Source of the DNA: JAYREN01 sp963663375
GTDB lineage: Bacteria; Acidobacteriota; Holophagae; Holophagales; Holophagaceae
Assembly: GCA_963663375.1 (NCBI GenBank)
Contig: OY760195.1
Span: 1,550,001 to 1,614,000, forward strand
Direction: 5' to 3'
DNA: 64,000 nt
Shown here in pieces: positions 1 to 8,713 of this stretch; position 1 is the stretch's first letter; each line of letters opens with the position of its first letter. A model generated the notes under the pieces. That model worked only from the letters and a program-made list of their open reading frames with translations. It searched no databases and was not told the origin of the DNA. The translations under genes and the position numbers were made by a program.

Positions 1-292
1 CCTGGAGGTCGCCCTCCACAATGAGGGCCGTAAGGTTGGAAATGGCGTAGGTCGCCACCCCCAGGCCCGTGATGAGATAGGCGATGGTGAAGAGCTTGGT
101 GGCGGCATTGACTTCGCCCAGCTCCCGGAATCCCACGGTGAACAGGGTGGTGATGGCCATGTAGAAACTGTCGAGATAGTTCAGCTTCGCCAGCCAGCGA
201 TAGCCCATGACCCCCGCCAGCACCACGAGCGTGAGCAGCATCAGGGTGTGCCGCAGGCGCTGGAGGGGCGGTGAATTCCGGCGGAGCGCCAT
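1..292 (-). CDS. Potassium channel family protein (partial, C-terminus beyond window)
   Basis: Reading the minus strand from an ATG at 292 gives 97 codons with no stop before the window edge. The protein has a first hydrophobic helix (residues about 17-30), a pore loop with the filter TVGF in the context TTLFTVGFRELGEV, and a second helix (about 66-88). This two-helix pore architecture is that of bacterial K+ channels of the Ion_trans_2 type, many of which continue into a cytoplasmic TrkA-N (RCK) domain; that part would lie left of base 1. The residue after the filter Phe is Arg where Gly is common. It starts 2 bp beyond the stop of the thioesterase gene and probably shares a transcript with it. 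Confidence 0.8.
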   Translation of the reverse strand, partial: MALRRNSPPLQRLRHTLMLLTLVVLAGVMGYRWLAKLNYLDSFYMAITTLFTVGFRELGEVNAATKLFTIAYLITGLGVATYAISNLTALIVEGDLQ

Positions 293-294
293 GT

Positions 295-738
295 TCAGTC
301 CCCCGGCTTTCGCTTGACGACAAAGTGGCTAGTACAGATCGCAGCGGTTTCCTCTCCGCAGCGGATTTCGCAGGCGATGATGGCGCTGCGCGTGGAGAGT
401 CGAAGCACCGTGGCTTCCGCCTCCACATCGCCCCGGGCGGGTTCCAGGTAGCGGATGTTCAGGTCCGAGGTGACGAAGGGCATGGCCCCGTCGAAGGCCG
501 TGGAGAGCGCCAGGGCGCTGGTCATGTCCCCCAGGGCCGCCAGCACGCCGCCATTGATGATCTCGCCGCCGGGATTGCTGGTGCGATCATTGGCACGAAC
601 CCGCAACAGGGCCCGCCCCGGTCCCATTTCCACGATCTCGAGGCCCCACCCCTCCACCACGCCGAAGCGCGCGAAGCGCGCCCGTAGACGATCCGGGAGA
701 TCCGCCGCAAACAGGTTGGGAAGCTGGGGTTTCAGCAT
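295..738 (-). CDS. Hotdog-fold thioesterase, PaaI/DUF4442-like
   Basis: This 147-aa protein has the length of a single hotdog domain. The segment GGEIINGGVLAALGDMTSALAL resembles the hotdog central helix of PaaI-type acyl-CoA thioesterases, where a His or Asn-Gly pair precedes the helix and an Asp/Glu lies within it; here N-G-G and D are visible. A strand pattern around LNIRYLEPARGDVEAEATV follows. Family members hydrolyse acyl- or aryl-CoA thioesters in the cytoplasm; the substrate here cannot be told. It sits just upstream of the K+ channel gene and 15 bp downstream of riboflavin synthase, all on the minus strand. Start is the ATG at 738. Confidence 0.75.
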   Translation of the reverse strand: MLKPQLPNLFAADLPDRLRARFARFGVVEGWGLEIVEMGPGRALLRVRANDRTSNPGGEIINGGVLAALGDMTSALALSTAFDGAMPFVTSDLNIRYLEPARGDVEAEATVLRLSTRSAIIACEIRCGEETAAICTSHFVVKRKPGD

Positions 739-753
739 GGAGATGAGTCTACT

Positions 754-1389
754 TCAGCCCGACCAACCCTCTCGCGCGAAACGATGCAGCCGGGCTTCCC
801 CGCCCCGCAGCTCCAGAGCCCGGGCCACGTAGCGGCCGATGGGATCGACCTCCAGGTTGAATTCCGCGCCGGGCCTCACCGTTTCCAGGCGCGTGCGCCG
901 CACGGTTTCGGGGATCAGGGCCACGGTAAACCAGTCGCCACCGCAGTCCACCACCGTCAGGGAAATGCCGTCCACCGCCACCGAGCCCTTGGGGGCGATC
1001 ATGGGGGCCAACTCGGTGGGCATGGCGAAACGCCAGAGGCCCTCGCCCTGGGGCCGCTCCAGCAGCCGCGCCACGCCATCCACATGCCCCGACACCAGAT
1101 GGCCGTCCAGGGGTTCACCCACCCGCAGCGAAGGTTCCAAGTGGAGCAGAGCCCCCATGGACAGTCGCCCGAACGTCGTTTTCTGGAGGGTTTCCTCCGA
1201 GAGATCCGCCTCGAAGGCCTTCCCATCCCGCGCCACCGCCGTGAGGCAGGCCCCGTTCACGCAGATGCTGGCCCCCAACTCCGCCCGCTCCAGAAGCTCC
1301 GGAGGCGCCGAAATGCGCAGTCGCGTACCCCCAGGGCGAGGCGTGCGGGCCTCGAGGCTGCCGAGATGTCGAATCAGGCCGGTGAACAT
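754..1389 (-). CDS. ribE: Riboflavin synthase, alpha subunit
   Basis: The enzyme dismutates two 6,7-dimethyl-8-ribityllumazine molecules to riboflavin plus the pyrimidinedione precursor. The N-terminus MFTGLI is the family hallmark, and the protein contains two lumazine-binding barrels (about residues 1-97 and 98-195), each with a CLT/SLTV motif: GACLTAV at about 46 and GISLTVV at about 141. Length (211 aa) is typical. The other rib genes are not adjacent. It lies 10 bp after the permease gene stop and may be co-transcribed with it. The symbol ribE is used; some genomes call it ribC. Confidence 0.93.
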   Translation of the reverse strand: MFTGLIRHLGSLEARTPRPGGTRLRISAPPELLERAELGASICVNGACLTAVARDGKAFEADLSEETLQKTTFGRLSMGALLHLEPSLRVGEPLDGHLVSGHVDGVARLLERPQGEGLWRFAMPTELAPMIAPKGSVAVDGISLTVVDCGGDWFTVALIPETVRRTRLETVRPGAEFNLEVDPIGRYVARALELRGGEARLHRFAREGWSG

Positions 1390-1398
1390 GCCTCCAGC

Positions 1399-2973
1399 CT
1401 ACGTGTTTTTGGCGGAATCGTGCAGGGCGCTGTTGCGGAAACCGTAGGCGAAGTACACCACCATCCCGAGCCCCAGCCAGATGAAGAAGCGGATCCAGGT
1501 GACCCCCGGCAGCCCCTTGGCGAGCCAGATGCAGAAGATGATTCCCAGAGGGGCCGTCACCCACACCCACGGCATGCGAAAGCGGCGCGTCACTTCGGGC
1601 CTGCGGAAGCGCAGGATCATCACCCCGGCGCAGACGAGGGCGAACGCGAAGAGCGTCCCGATATTGCAGAGCTCCACCACCTCGGAAATGTTCAGCAGCG
1701 CCGCGGGCACCGCCACGATGCAGCCGGTGAGGAAAGTGGCGTTGCCAGGTGTGCCGTGCTTCTTGCTCACCTTGCCGAACCAGGGGCCCAGCAGGCCGTC
1801 GCGGCTCATGGACATGAAAATGCGGGGCTGACCCACCTGGTACACGAGCAGCGCCGCCGTGGTGGCGATGATGGCGCCGAAGGAGATGATGCCCGCCCAG
1901 CCCGTGAGGCCGTGCTGGGTGAAGATGTAGGCCAGGGGATCCGCCTGCTTGCCCAGCTCGGTGTACTTCAACATTCCCGTCACCACCAGGGCCACAGCGG
2001 CGTAGATCACCGTGCAGATGCCCAAGGAGAACAGGATGCCCCGGGGCAGATTGCGTCCGGGATCCTTGCATTCCTCCGCCGTGGTGCTCACGGCGTCGAA
2101 GCCGATGAAGGCGAAGAAGATGATGGCGGCGCCCGCCTGGATGCCCATGAGCCCCTTGGGCGCGAAGGGCACCCAGTTCTGGGTGTCGATGAACTTGATG
2201 CCGATGCCCACCACCGCCAGCAGGATGGCCACCTTCACCACCACCATGACGGCGTTGGCCCGGGCGCTCTCCTTGATGCCGAGGTACACGAGCCAGGTGA
2301 TGGCCACGGTGATCACCACCGCCAGCAGGTTAATGGCGATGGGGAAGCCGAAGAGCATCGGCGCGTCCTTCAGCGTGGCCCAGTTGGCGAAGGTGGCGGC
2401 GCCATCCAGCAACCCCGCCTTCGCCTGGGCCAAGGCGTGGAGTTTTTCGGAAAGGGTCATGGCCGCGGCCCCGTCGGGCAGCATCAAGGCCGTGCGGGGA
2501 TCCATGGAGAGCCAGCCCGGCACGTGCACATGGAGCACATTCGCGAGAAAGCTCTTGGTGTAGTCGCCCCAGGAAATGGCCACCGCCACGTTGCTTACGG
2601 CGTACTCCAGCAACAGATCCCAGCCGATGATCCAGGCCATGAGTTCGCCCAGGGTGGCGTAGGCGTACGTGTAGGCCGACCCTGACACGGGAATCATCGA
2701 GGCCATCTCCGCGTAGGCCAGGGCCGTGAAACCGCAGGCCACCGCCACGATGAGGATACTGATAACCAGGGCCGGGCCCGCCGCCGGGCGGCCATCCAGG
2801 CCACCCGCAGCGGCGGTGCCGATGGCGCTGAAGATGCCCGCGCCGATGATGGCGCCGATGCCGAACATGGTCAGATCGAAGGTGCCCAGGTTCTTCTTGA
2901 GCTGGTGCTCGGGATCTTCAGCCTTGGCCTTCAGCTGTTCCAGGGACTTGGTGCGGAAAAGATTCTTTAACAT
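1399..2973 (-). CDS. APC-superfamily cationic amino acid permease (YhdG/CAT-like)
   Basis: A 524-aa inner-membrane transporter with about 12 predicted helices. Helix 1 carries the substrate-binding signature FGIGAIIGAGIFSAIG typical of amino-acid/polyamine/organocation permeases, and the segment GFDAVSTTAEECKDPGRNLP around residue 290 is characteristic of the CAT subfamily. These proteins take up amino acids by proton symport or exchange. An extended loop after helix 3, rich in Ala and Leu (residues about 150-200), is as usual for bacterial CAT-type members. The next gene upstream, DUF58, is divergent. The substrate is unproven. Confidence 0.85.
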   Translation of the reverse strand: MLKNLFRTKSLEQLKAKAEDPEHQLKKNLGTFDLTMFGIGAIIGAGIFSAIGTAAAGGLDGRPAAGPALVISILIVAVACGFTALAYAEMASMIPVSGSAYTYAYATLGELMAWIIGWDLLLEYAVSNVAVAISWGDYTKSFLANVLHVHVPGWLSMDPRTALMLPDGAAAMTLSEKLHALAQAKAGLLDGAATFANWATLKDAPMLFGFPIAINLLAVVITVAITWLVYLGIKESARANAVMVVVKVAILLAVVGIGIKFIDTQNWVPFAPKGLMGIQAGAAIIFFAFIGFDAVSTTAEECKDPGRNLPRGILFSLGICTVIYAAVALVVTGMLKYTELGKQADPLAYIFTQHGLTGWAGIISFGAIIATTAALLVYQVGQPRIFMSMSRDGLLGPWFGKVSKKHGTPGNATFLTGCIVAVPAALLNISEVVELCNIGTLFAFALVCAGVMILRFRRPEVTRRFRMPWVWVTAPLGIIFCIWLAKGLPGVTWIRFFIWLGLGMVVYFAYGFRNSALHDSAKNT

Positions 2974-3025
2974 GGGCCGTCCGGGTGTGTTTTCAAGGCT
3001 ATCGTGGCATTACCCTTTCCTCGCC

Positions 3026-3994
3026 ATGAAACTCTGGAACGACCGCCGTCTACAGCTCTCCATCACCCGCCTGGGCCTGGAATACCTGGCCGCCATGCTA
3101 TTGGTGGGCGTGTTCTCCGTGAACACCGGCAACAACCTGCTCTACCTGGTGTTCTCGCTGATGGTGGCGCTCTTCCTCCTTTCCGGATGGGTGAGTCGCC
3201 GCACGCTCCAGCACATCGGCATCGACCGCATCGAGGAAGGTAATCTCTTTGCCCGAGTGCGGGGCGGGATCCGCCTCCGCCTCAAGGATGGCGCACCCCG
3301 AAGGATCCGCGCCCTGGAAGTGCGCATGGAAATGGAGGAGGGTCGCATCGAGCCCGGTTTCTACGCCGGTGGCGAGAACCGGAAAGAGGCCCTGGTGGTG
3401 CTCCACGCCCGCCCCGAGCGCCGGGGCACCTGCCGACTCGTAAGCCTCGAGCTGCGCACGGCCTATCCTTTCGGATTCCTGGAAAAGGCCCTTCGCTTTC
3501 CCCTCGCTCAGGAGATTCTCGTGCTGCCCCATCCCCGGGCGACCGCCCCGCCCACCGGGCTCAGGGGCGAGGCCGTACGCCCCATTCCCAAACCGGGCAC
3601 TGCCGCCCCGGAAGGAGCCCGCCCCTTCAGGGAAGGTGATCCCCTGGGACGGGTGCACTGGAAGCGCACCGCCCAGCGCGGCGCCCCTTGGGTCCGCACC
3701 TTCGAGGATGAGGAACTAGCGGGCCTCCACCTTCGGCTGGATCTCCGGGCCTGGGGCCCCGGCCGCGCCTTTGAGCGGGAACTGGAACGTCTCTCCGGGG
3801 CCATCCTCCAGGCCCGGTTGCAGAAACGTGAAGTCTTTCTGGAAATCCTGTCCCGCCGAGGCCGCCGGGAGACCCAGGGCTTCGTCCCAGGCTGGCGGGC
3901 CCTGGCTCTGGCCCAGGCCGAGGACGCCTCCCCGGCTTTTTCCGGCGCCGATAATGACTCCGCTGGCGCAAGCCCAGCCCCGCGATTAACCTAG
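3026..3994 (+). CDS. DUF58 domain protein with two N-terminal membrane helices
   Basis: The chosen ATG at 3026 follows the 5' end of the divergent permease; the frame is open further upstream but that part overlaps the permease coding sequence. The 322-aa protein begins with two adjacent hydrophobic segments (residues about 16-30 and 41-54) and continues with a soluble domain. The DUF58 core is visible in RPFREGDPLGRVHWKRTA near residue 210, the conserved D-P-x-R-x-(I/V)-HW-K element. DUF58 proteins usually sit with MoxR ATPases and von Willebrand proteins; no such partner is beside this copy. Function is unknown; a role at the membrane is inferred only from the helices. Confidence 0.8.
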   Translation: MKLWNDRRLQLSITRLGLEYLAAMLLVGVFSVNTGNNLLYLVFSLMVALFLLSGWVSRRTLQHIGIDRIEEGNLFARVRGGIRLRLKDGAPRRIRALEVRMEMEEGRIEPGFYAGGENRKEALVVLHARPERRGTCRLVSLELRTAYPFGFLEKALRFPLAQEILVLPHPRATAPPTGLRGEAVRPIPKPGTAAPEGARPFREGDPLGRVHWKRTAQRGAPWVRTFEDEELAGLHLRLDLRAWGPGRAFERELERLSGAILQARLQKREVFLEILSRRGRRETQGFVPGWRALALAQAEDASPAFSGADNDSAGASPAPRLT

Positions 3995-4015
3995 ATCCTG
4001 AAATCCGGGAGCAGA

Positions 4016-4444
4016 ATGTCCTTCACGACCCCCCAGGATCCCCAGTGGGACCCCATTCTCGAGGCCGCCTGGCGGGCCCGGGATAATGCTTATGCGCCCT
4101 ATAGCCACTTCCAGGTCGGCGCAGCACTCCTGCATCGGGACGGCACCCTCCACACCGGCTGCAACGTCGAAAATGCCAGCTACGGCGGTACGATCTGCGC
4201 CGAGCGCAACGCCATCTGTGCCGCGGCTGCCCAGGGCATGCGGCCGGGAGACATGCTCGCCCTGGTGGTGGTCACCGAGGCCGAAACCCTCACTCCGCCC
4301 TGCGGGCTCTGCCGACAGGTGATCGCGGAGTTCGCGGAGGAACTGCCCATCCTCCTGGCCAACCGCCAGGGGCGATCCCTGCATTCCATTTCCGAATTGC
4401 TGCCCCATGCTTTCACCGGGCGAAACCTTATCGATCCCGTCTGA
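4016..4444 (+). CDS. cdd: Cytidine deaminase
   Basis: The enzyme hydrolytically deaminates cytidine and deoxycytidine to uridine and deoxyuridine in pyrimidine salvage. The 142-aa protein has the homotetrameric family's zinc site: CAERNAI (Cys ligand and catalytic Glu) and PCGLCRQ (two Cys ligands). The substrate-binding NVENASYGGTICAE segment is intact. It starts 21 bp after the DUF58 stop and is followed 35 bp later by a TPR gene on the same strand. Confidence 0.94.
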   Translation: MSFTTPQDPQWDPILEAAWRARDNAYAPYSHFQVGAALLHRDGTLHTGCNVENASYGGTICAERNAICAAAAQGMRPGDMLALVVVTEAETLTPPCGLCRQVIAEFAEELPILLANRQGRSLHSISELLPHAFTGRNLIDPV

Positions 4445-4479
4445 ATGATTCCCTGACCGATTCTCCGAGATGAGCTCCG

Positions 4480-7173
4480 ATGGCCATTGACCGCGCAAGA
4501 GTCCAGAAGCAGGCCGAAACCTACATGGCCAGCGGGAAGGTTGACCGGGCCATCGACGAGTTCCGGAAACTCCTGGAAGACAAGCCCGACGACTTCAATC
4601 TGATGAACCGCATCGGGGATGCCTCGCTGCAGATCGGCCGACAGGCGGATGCCCTGGACATGTTCAAGCGCGCGGGTCAGGGCTACGAGCGCAGCGGCTT
4701 CATCAACAAGGCCGCCGCCGTCTTCAAGAAGGCCCACCGCACGGCTCCCGAGGATGTGGATGTCGCCGCGCGGCTGGCGGAGACCTACCGGGCCACCAAC
4801 ATGGTCAAGGAGGCCATCCAGATCCACATCGAGGTGGCCGACTACTTCACCAAGAAGGGCCTCCTCAAGCGCGCCCTCGAGGAGTTCGCCAAGGTCGTCG
4901 AACTCGATCCCAAGAATCTGAAAAACAAGGTCAAGCTCGCCGACCTCTACAACAAAGAGGGCATGAAGGAACGCGCCGCCGAGATTTACCTGGATGTGGC
5001 CGAGGCGCTGGCCTTCGAGCAGATGCCCGCCGAGGCCATTCAGGTGCTGGACCGGGCCAAGGCCATGACCACCTCGCCCAAGGTCTTCCTGACCCAGTCC
5101 CGGCTCTGCATCGTACAGAAGGATCTGAACGGCGCCGCCGAGCACCTGCGCGAAGGTCTGGCCGCCAACCCCCGCAGTTCCGAGATCCTGGAGGCCCTGG
5201 CCGAAGTCGAATTGCAGGCCAAGGCCCCGGAGCGGGCCCTGGAAGTCCTGGCCAAGATCCCCCAGCTGCCCGAAAAGGCCACGGTGCTCTGCGAGCGAGC
5301 CCTGCGCGACATGATACGCACCAACGCCGTGGATGAGGGCCTGCGCCTCTACAAACCCATCGGTCTTGATTTTGCGCGGCGCGGCATGGGCGAGCAGGCT
5401 GCCCGCACCATCCACAGCGCCTTCCAAGGACAGCCCATTCCCCTCGAGGCATGGCTCCAGTTGGGGGATGTGGCCCATCAGAGCGGCGATCGCCAGGGGC
5501 GCATCGATGCCCTGAGCCAGGCCCACGCCCTGGCCAAGGCCTCCAATGACGGCACCCTAGTCCGCAACCTGGAGGAGCAACTGCGCGGCCTGGGCGTGGA
5601 GGCCAGCGAGATCGAGGCCCCCCCGCTCCCGAGCCTCCCCCCGCCTTTCAAGGACCTTCCTGGCGCCCCCAGTCAGAGCCTGCCCTCCTACGAAGCCACG
5701 GAAGTCGATCCCATCAAGCGGATGCAGATCCAGCAGCTGCAGCGCGAGGCCGAAAGCTACATCCGCAGCCGCTTCAATGATCGGGCCCAGGATGCCTACC
5801 AGAAAATCCTGGAGCTCGACCCCGCCAACCTCGACGCCATCAACCGCATCGGCGAGATCTACAAGGCCTCGGGGGTGATGACCAAGGTGCAGCAGCACTA
5901 CGTCAAGATGGCCGAGAAGCTCGCCCCCATGGGCCAGCGACGACTCGCCCTGGAGATGCTGGACAAGGCCGAGGAACTCTTCCCCGGCTCCACTCGCCTG
6001 CATCGCCGCATGCTCGGCCTCACGACCCCGGCAGCCCCGCCGCCACCCCCGCCGAGGCCCGCCGCGCCCATCGCCATTCCCATCGCAGTGCCCGCGGTGC
6101 CCCCGCCCGCCCCTGCGGATGACATGGACGTACTCATCGCCCTCGATGAGGCCAGGGAAGGCCATCAGCCGATCGCCTTTTCGGCTCCCGAGGCCCCGGC
6201 GGCCATCCCTCCGATCCCCCTGGGTGCCCCGGGCCACGCGATGGAACCCGAGACGCTCAACGCCGAGGATCTGCAGTGGATGCCCCCAGAGGACGAGGAG
6301 ATGCTTCCCGTCGAATCCGAGCTCCTGCCCGAGATCGAGCCCCTGGAACTGGAACCCCTGCCCTTTGCCCAGGGCAAGGTGCCCGTGGCGCCGCCCCAGT
6401 TGCCCGCGCCCAAGCCCATCCCAGCCTCCCCCGCCCCCGCTGAGACTCCGGAAATCAGCGAGGACCTGGCCTCCATGCTCTCGGATGTCGACTTCCAACT
6501 CGACTACGGCAGTCCCGACGATGCCAAGATCGAGATCCAGAACGCCCTCAGGGATTGGCCCAACCACCCGGAATTGCTGTCCAGGATGGATCGCGTGGAG
6601 GAGGCCCTGCGCCGCCTGGGCCACGAGGCCCCCGCGAGCCTGGCCGACGACGCCGACTTCACTCATTCTTTCTTCGATCTCACCGATGTGCTGGGGGATT
6701 CCCTGCTAGAGCCCGGCGAGGGCGAAGAGATGCACGACGCCACCAATGTGGTGGAGAAGATTCACAGCGTGGACGAACTGTTCAACGCCTTCCGCGAAGG
6801 CGTCGAGCAGCAAGTGAAGGTCGACGACTACGAGACCCACTACAACCTGGGCATCGCCTACAAGGAGATGATGCTCATCGATCCCGCCATCGAGGAATTC
6901 AAGAAGGCCATGCGCGATCCCGAGCGCACCCTGGAATGCTGCTCCATGTTGGCCATCTGCGAACAAGCCCAGGGTAATCTCGAAGCCGCCGTGGATTGGC
7001 TCCACCAGGGCATCGACGCCCCCGGCTTCCCCCCCGAGGATTCTGTCGGCCTGCGCTACGATCTGGGCGAAATACTCGAACAGCTCGGACGTTCGGAAGA
7101 AGCCTCCCAACATTTCCAGGAGGTCTTCGGGATGGACCCCGAGTACCGGGATATCGCCAGGAAGCTCGCCTGA
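4480..7173 (+). CDS. Large tetratricopeptide-repeat protein with Pro-rich linker
   Basis: An 897-aa soluble protein with no signal peptide. Residues about 1-380 hold a run of TPR-like helical pairs, for example AIDEFRKLLEDKPDDFNLMN and ALEEFAKVVELDPKNLKNKV. A second repeat block spans about 410-510. Residues about 515-665 form a Pro/Ala/Glu-rich linker with poly-Pro stretches. The last 220 residues return to TPR repeats, including THYNLGIAYKEMMLIDPAIE. TPR arrays are protein-interaction scaffolds, so the partner is unknown; related proteins recur in Acidobacteriota and Deltaproteobacteria. It converges on the following minus-strand gene with a 12-bp gap and no obvious terminator. Confidence 0.75.
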   Translation: MAIDRARVQKQAETYMASGKVDRAIDEFRKLLEDKPDDFNLMNRIGDASLQIGRQADALDMFKRAGQGYERSGFINKAAAVFKKAHRTAPEDVDVAARLAETYRATNMVKEAIQIHIEVADYFTKKGLLKRALEEFAKVVELDPKNLKNKVKLADLYNKEGMKERAAEIYLDVAEALAFEQMPAEAIQVLDRAKAMTTSPKVFLTQSRLCIVQKDLNGAAEHLREGLAANPRSSEILEALAEVELQAKAPERALEVLAKIPQLPEKATVLCERALRDMIRTNAVDEGLRLYKPIGLDFARRGMGEQAARTIHSAFQGQPIPLEAWLQLGDVAHQSGDRQGRIDALSQAHALAKASNDGTLVRNLEEQLRGLGVEASEIEAPPLPSLPPPFKDLPGAPSQSLPSYEATEVDPIKRMQIQQLQREAESYIRSRFNDRAQDAYQKILELDPANLDAINRIGEIYKASGVMTKVQQHYVKMAEKLAPMGQRRLALEMLDKAEELFPGSTRLHRRMLGLTTPAAPPPPPPRPAAPIAIPIAVPAVPPPAPADDMDVLIALDEAREGHQPIAFSAPEAPAAIPPIPLGAPGHAMEPETLNAEDLQWMPPEDEEMLPVESELLPEIEPLELEPLPFAQGKVPVAPPQLPAPKPIPASPAPAETPEISEDLASMLSDVDFQLDYGSPDDAKIEIQNALRDWPNHPELLSRMDRVEEALRRLGHEAPASLADDADFTHSFFDLTDVLGDSLLEPGEGEEMHDATNVVEKIHSVDELFNAFREGVEQQVKVDDYETHYNLGIAYKEMMLIDPAIEEFKKAMRDPERTLECCSMLAICEQAQGNLEAAVDWLHQGIDAPGFPPEDSVGLRYDLGEILEQLGRSEEASQHFQEVFGMDPEYRDIARKLA

Positions 7174-7185
7174 GCCCCGACGAGG

Positions 7186-8640
7186 TCAGAGCGCCAGGTT
7201 CCGCACCCGGTCTTCCCGTTCCTTGACCCGCAAGAGCAGCGCATTCCATCGCGGCGATCCCCTCAAGGGGAGGAGAAGGGGATCCCTCTGGAGCCATTCC
7301 GAACAGGAGAATCCATCCGTGTAGGCCCGCTCGAGAAGTGATTGTCCGGCCTCCAGGTCCCCCGCCAGAACGGCGCCTTCGGCAAGGAAGAGCGCCAGTT
7401 CGCCATCGAACAGACCCCGGTCCTTCCGTTGACGATCCAGCTCCTGGAACAACCGGATCGCCTCTGAATTCCGGCCTTCCAGGGCAGCCAGAAAACCCTC
7501 TGCCAGGCGATGCCCGGACTCGTGCGACCCGAGCGCTGCAGTTCCACGCAGGAAATGGGCTCGAGCCGACAGGCGGTCTCCGTTCATGAGGTCGAGGCGT
7601 CCTCTCTGGACCTCGAAATAGGCCTGCCAATAGACCCCTGGGTCGGCCGCGAGACCCTCGGCATAGCCCTTCAGGTCACCGGCATAAAGACGGGCAGTCT
7701 GGTTAGGGCCGTGCGCGCGGGCCCTGGGATCCAAGGCCTCCATCCGATCCAATGCGGCGATGGCAATGTCGAGGCGACCGGCGTACCGCCCCGCATAGGA
7801 GGTCATGTAGGCCAGAGATGGAGACCGCGGATTCTGCCGGAGTGCCTTGAGAAGTCGGCTGAGAGCCGTTCTTCCCTCCCCAGCATGGATCGCGTGGTGG
7901 GCCCATTCCGTGATTGCGGCCGGTGAATCGGGGGTTCGCTGCAGGCCGCGATCACTCAGGATCCTAGCCTCTTCCCAGAGTTGTCGTCCCTCGACAGGTA
8001 GATCCCACAACGCCCTGCGGAGGCCCGCAGCGTACCGAACCTCGGCAAGGGACCCAGGTTCCAGACGCCCCCCCCAGGAACCGAGGAGGTGCCGAGCCTC
8101 CTCAACGGGCAGATGATCGATGCGGGTGCTGTCCCAAAAGAGAGAAGGATCCCCTGGAATCGAAGTATCCAACCTGGCCCTGGACAGGGGCACACCCAGA
8201 ATCTTCCCCAGTTCCAGGATGGCCTCCCTCGGAGGCAATGGAGGCAGCTCAATGGGCTTCCAACCGAGGGGTTGGCCCTGCTCCACCTGACGCCAACGCC
8301 CCGTGAACCCGAGAGAGGTGCCCTGTCGCCGAGGCTCCAGTTCTACATCCAGGAACGAGGGTGCCTTCGGTTTCCAGGTCCACCCACGAGGCGCTTGATA
8401 CAGGGGGGTGTTACCCGCGTAGTCGAAGGCCTCCTCCAGAACCTCCAGCAGGCTCTGTCCTGACCGCGCATCGAGTGTGCCCTGGGGGTTCAAGACCACC
8501 ACCACACACCCACCGCGCCCCAGTAACCGGGAGGTCCCCGAAATCGTCCAGAGCCCGAGACCGATTATGAGGACCAAGACCGCGCCGAGGACGATTGAAG
8601 GCCTCCGCGTTCTACCCGGGATCCAGGGAAACCTTGTCAT
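7186..8640 (-). CDS. Membrane-anchored TPR-like protein of unknown function
   Basis: Starting at the ATG at 8640 the protein has 484 aa; in-frame ATGs at 8661 and 8724 would add 7 or 28 residues, and the latter would overlap the fmt stop. After a short basic N-terminus there is one membrane helix (SIVLGAVLVLIIGLGLWTI). The rest is predicted periplasmic or cytoplasmic helix-turn-helix repeat, with TPR-like segments from about residue 230 (TALSRLLKALRQNPRSPSLA, LAEGAVLAGDLEAGQSLLER). The C-terminal stretch DPLLLPLRGSPRWNALL is common at the end of TPR arrays in acidobacterial sensor and kinase proteins. No catalytic domain is visible. It follows fmt on the same strand. Confidence 0.65.
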   Translation of the reverse strand: MTRFPWIPGRTRRPSIVLGAVLVLIIGLGLWTISGTSRLLGRGGCVVVVLNPQGTLDARSGQSLLEVLEEAFDYAGNTPLYQAPRGWTWKPKAPSFLDVELEPRRQGTSLGFTGRWRQVEQGQPLGWKPIELPPLPPREAILELGKILGVPLSRARLDTSIPGDPSLFWDSTRIDHLPVEEARHLLGSWGGRLEPGSLAEVRYAAGLRRALWDLPVEGRQLWEEARILSDRGLQRTPDSPAAITEWAHHAIHAGEGRTALSRLLKALRQNPRSPSLAYMTSYAGRYAGRLDIAIAALDRMEALDPRARAHGPNQTARLYAGDLKGYAEGLAADPGVYWQAYFEVQRGRLDLMNGDRLSARAHFLRGTAALGSHESGHRLAEGFLAALEGRNSEAIRLFQELDRQRKDRGLFDGELALFLAEGAVLAGDLEAGQSLLERAYTDGFSCSEWLQRDPLLLPLRGSPRWNALLLRVKEREDRVRNLAL

Positions 8641-8713
8641 AGGATGGGCTTCGGGCATGCGTCGGCTTCCATGGATAGCCTCACGACACAAAGTGGGATG
8701 GGATAAGCCCAGC

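Noticed and set aside
784..2685. Long open frame on the plus strand over riboflavin synthase and the permease
   Set aside because: It is antisense to two well-supported genes; its His/Gly/Gln-rich composition is typical of GC-rich shadow frames.
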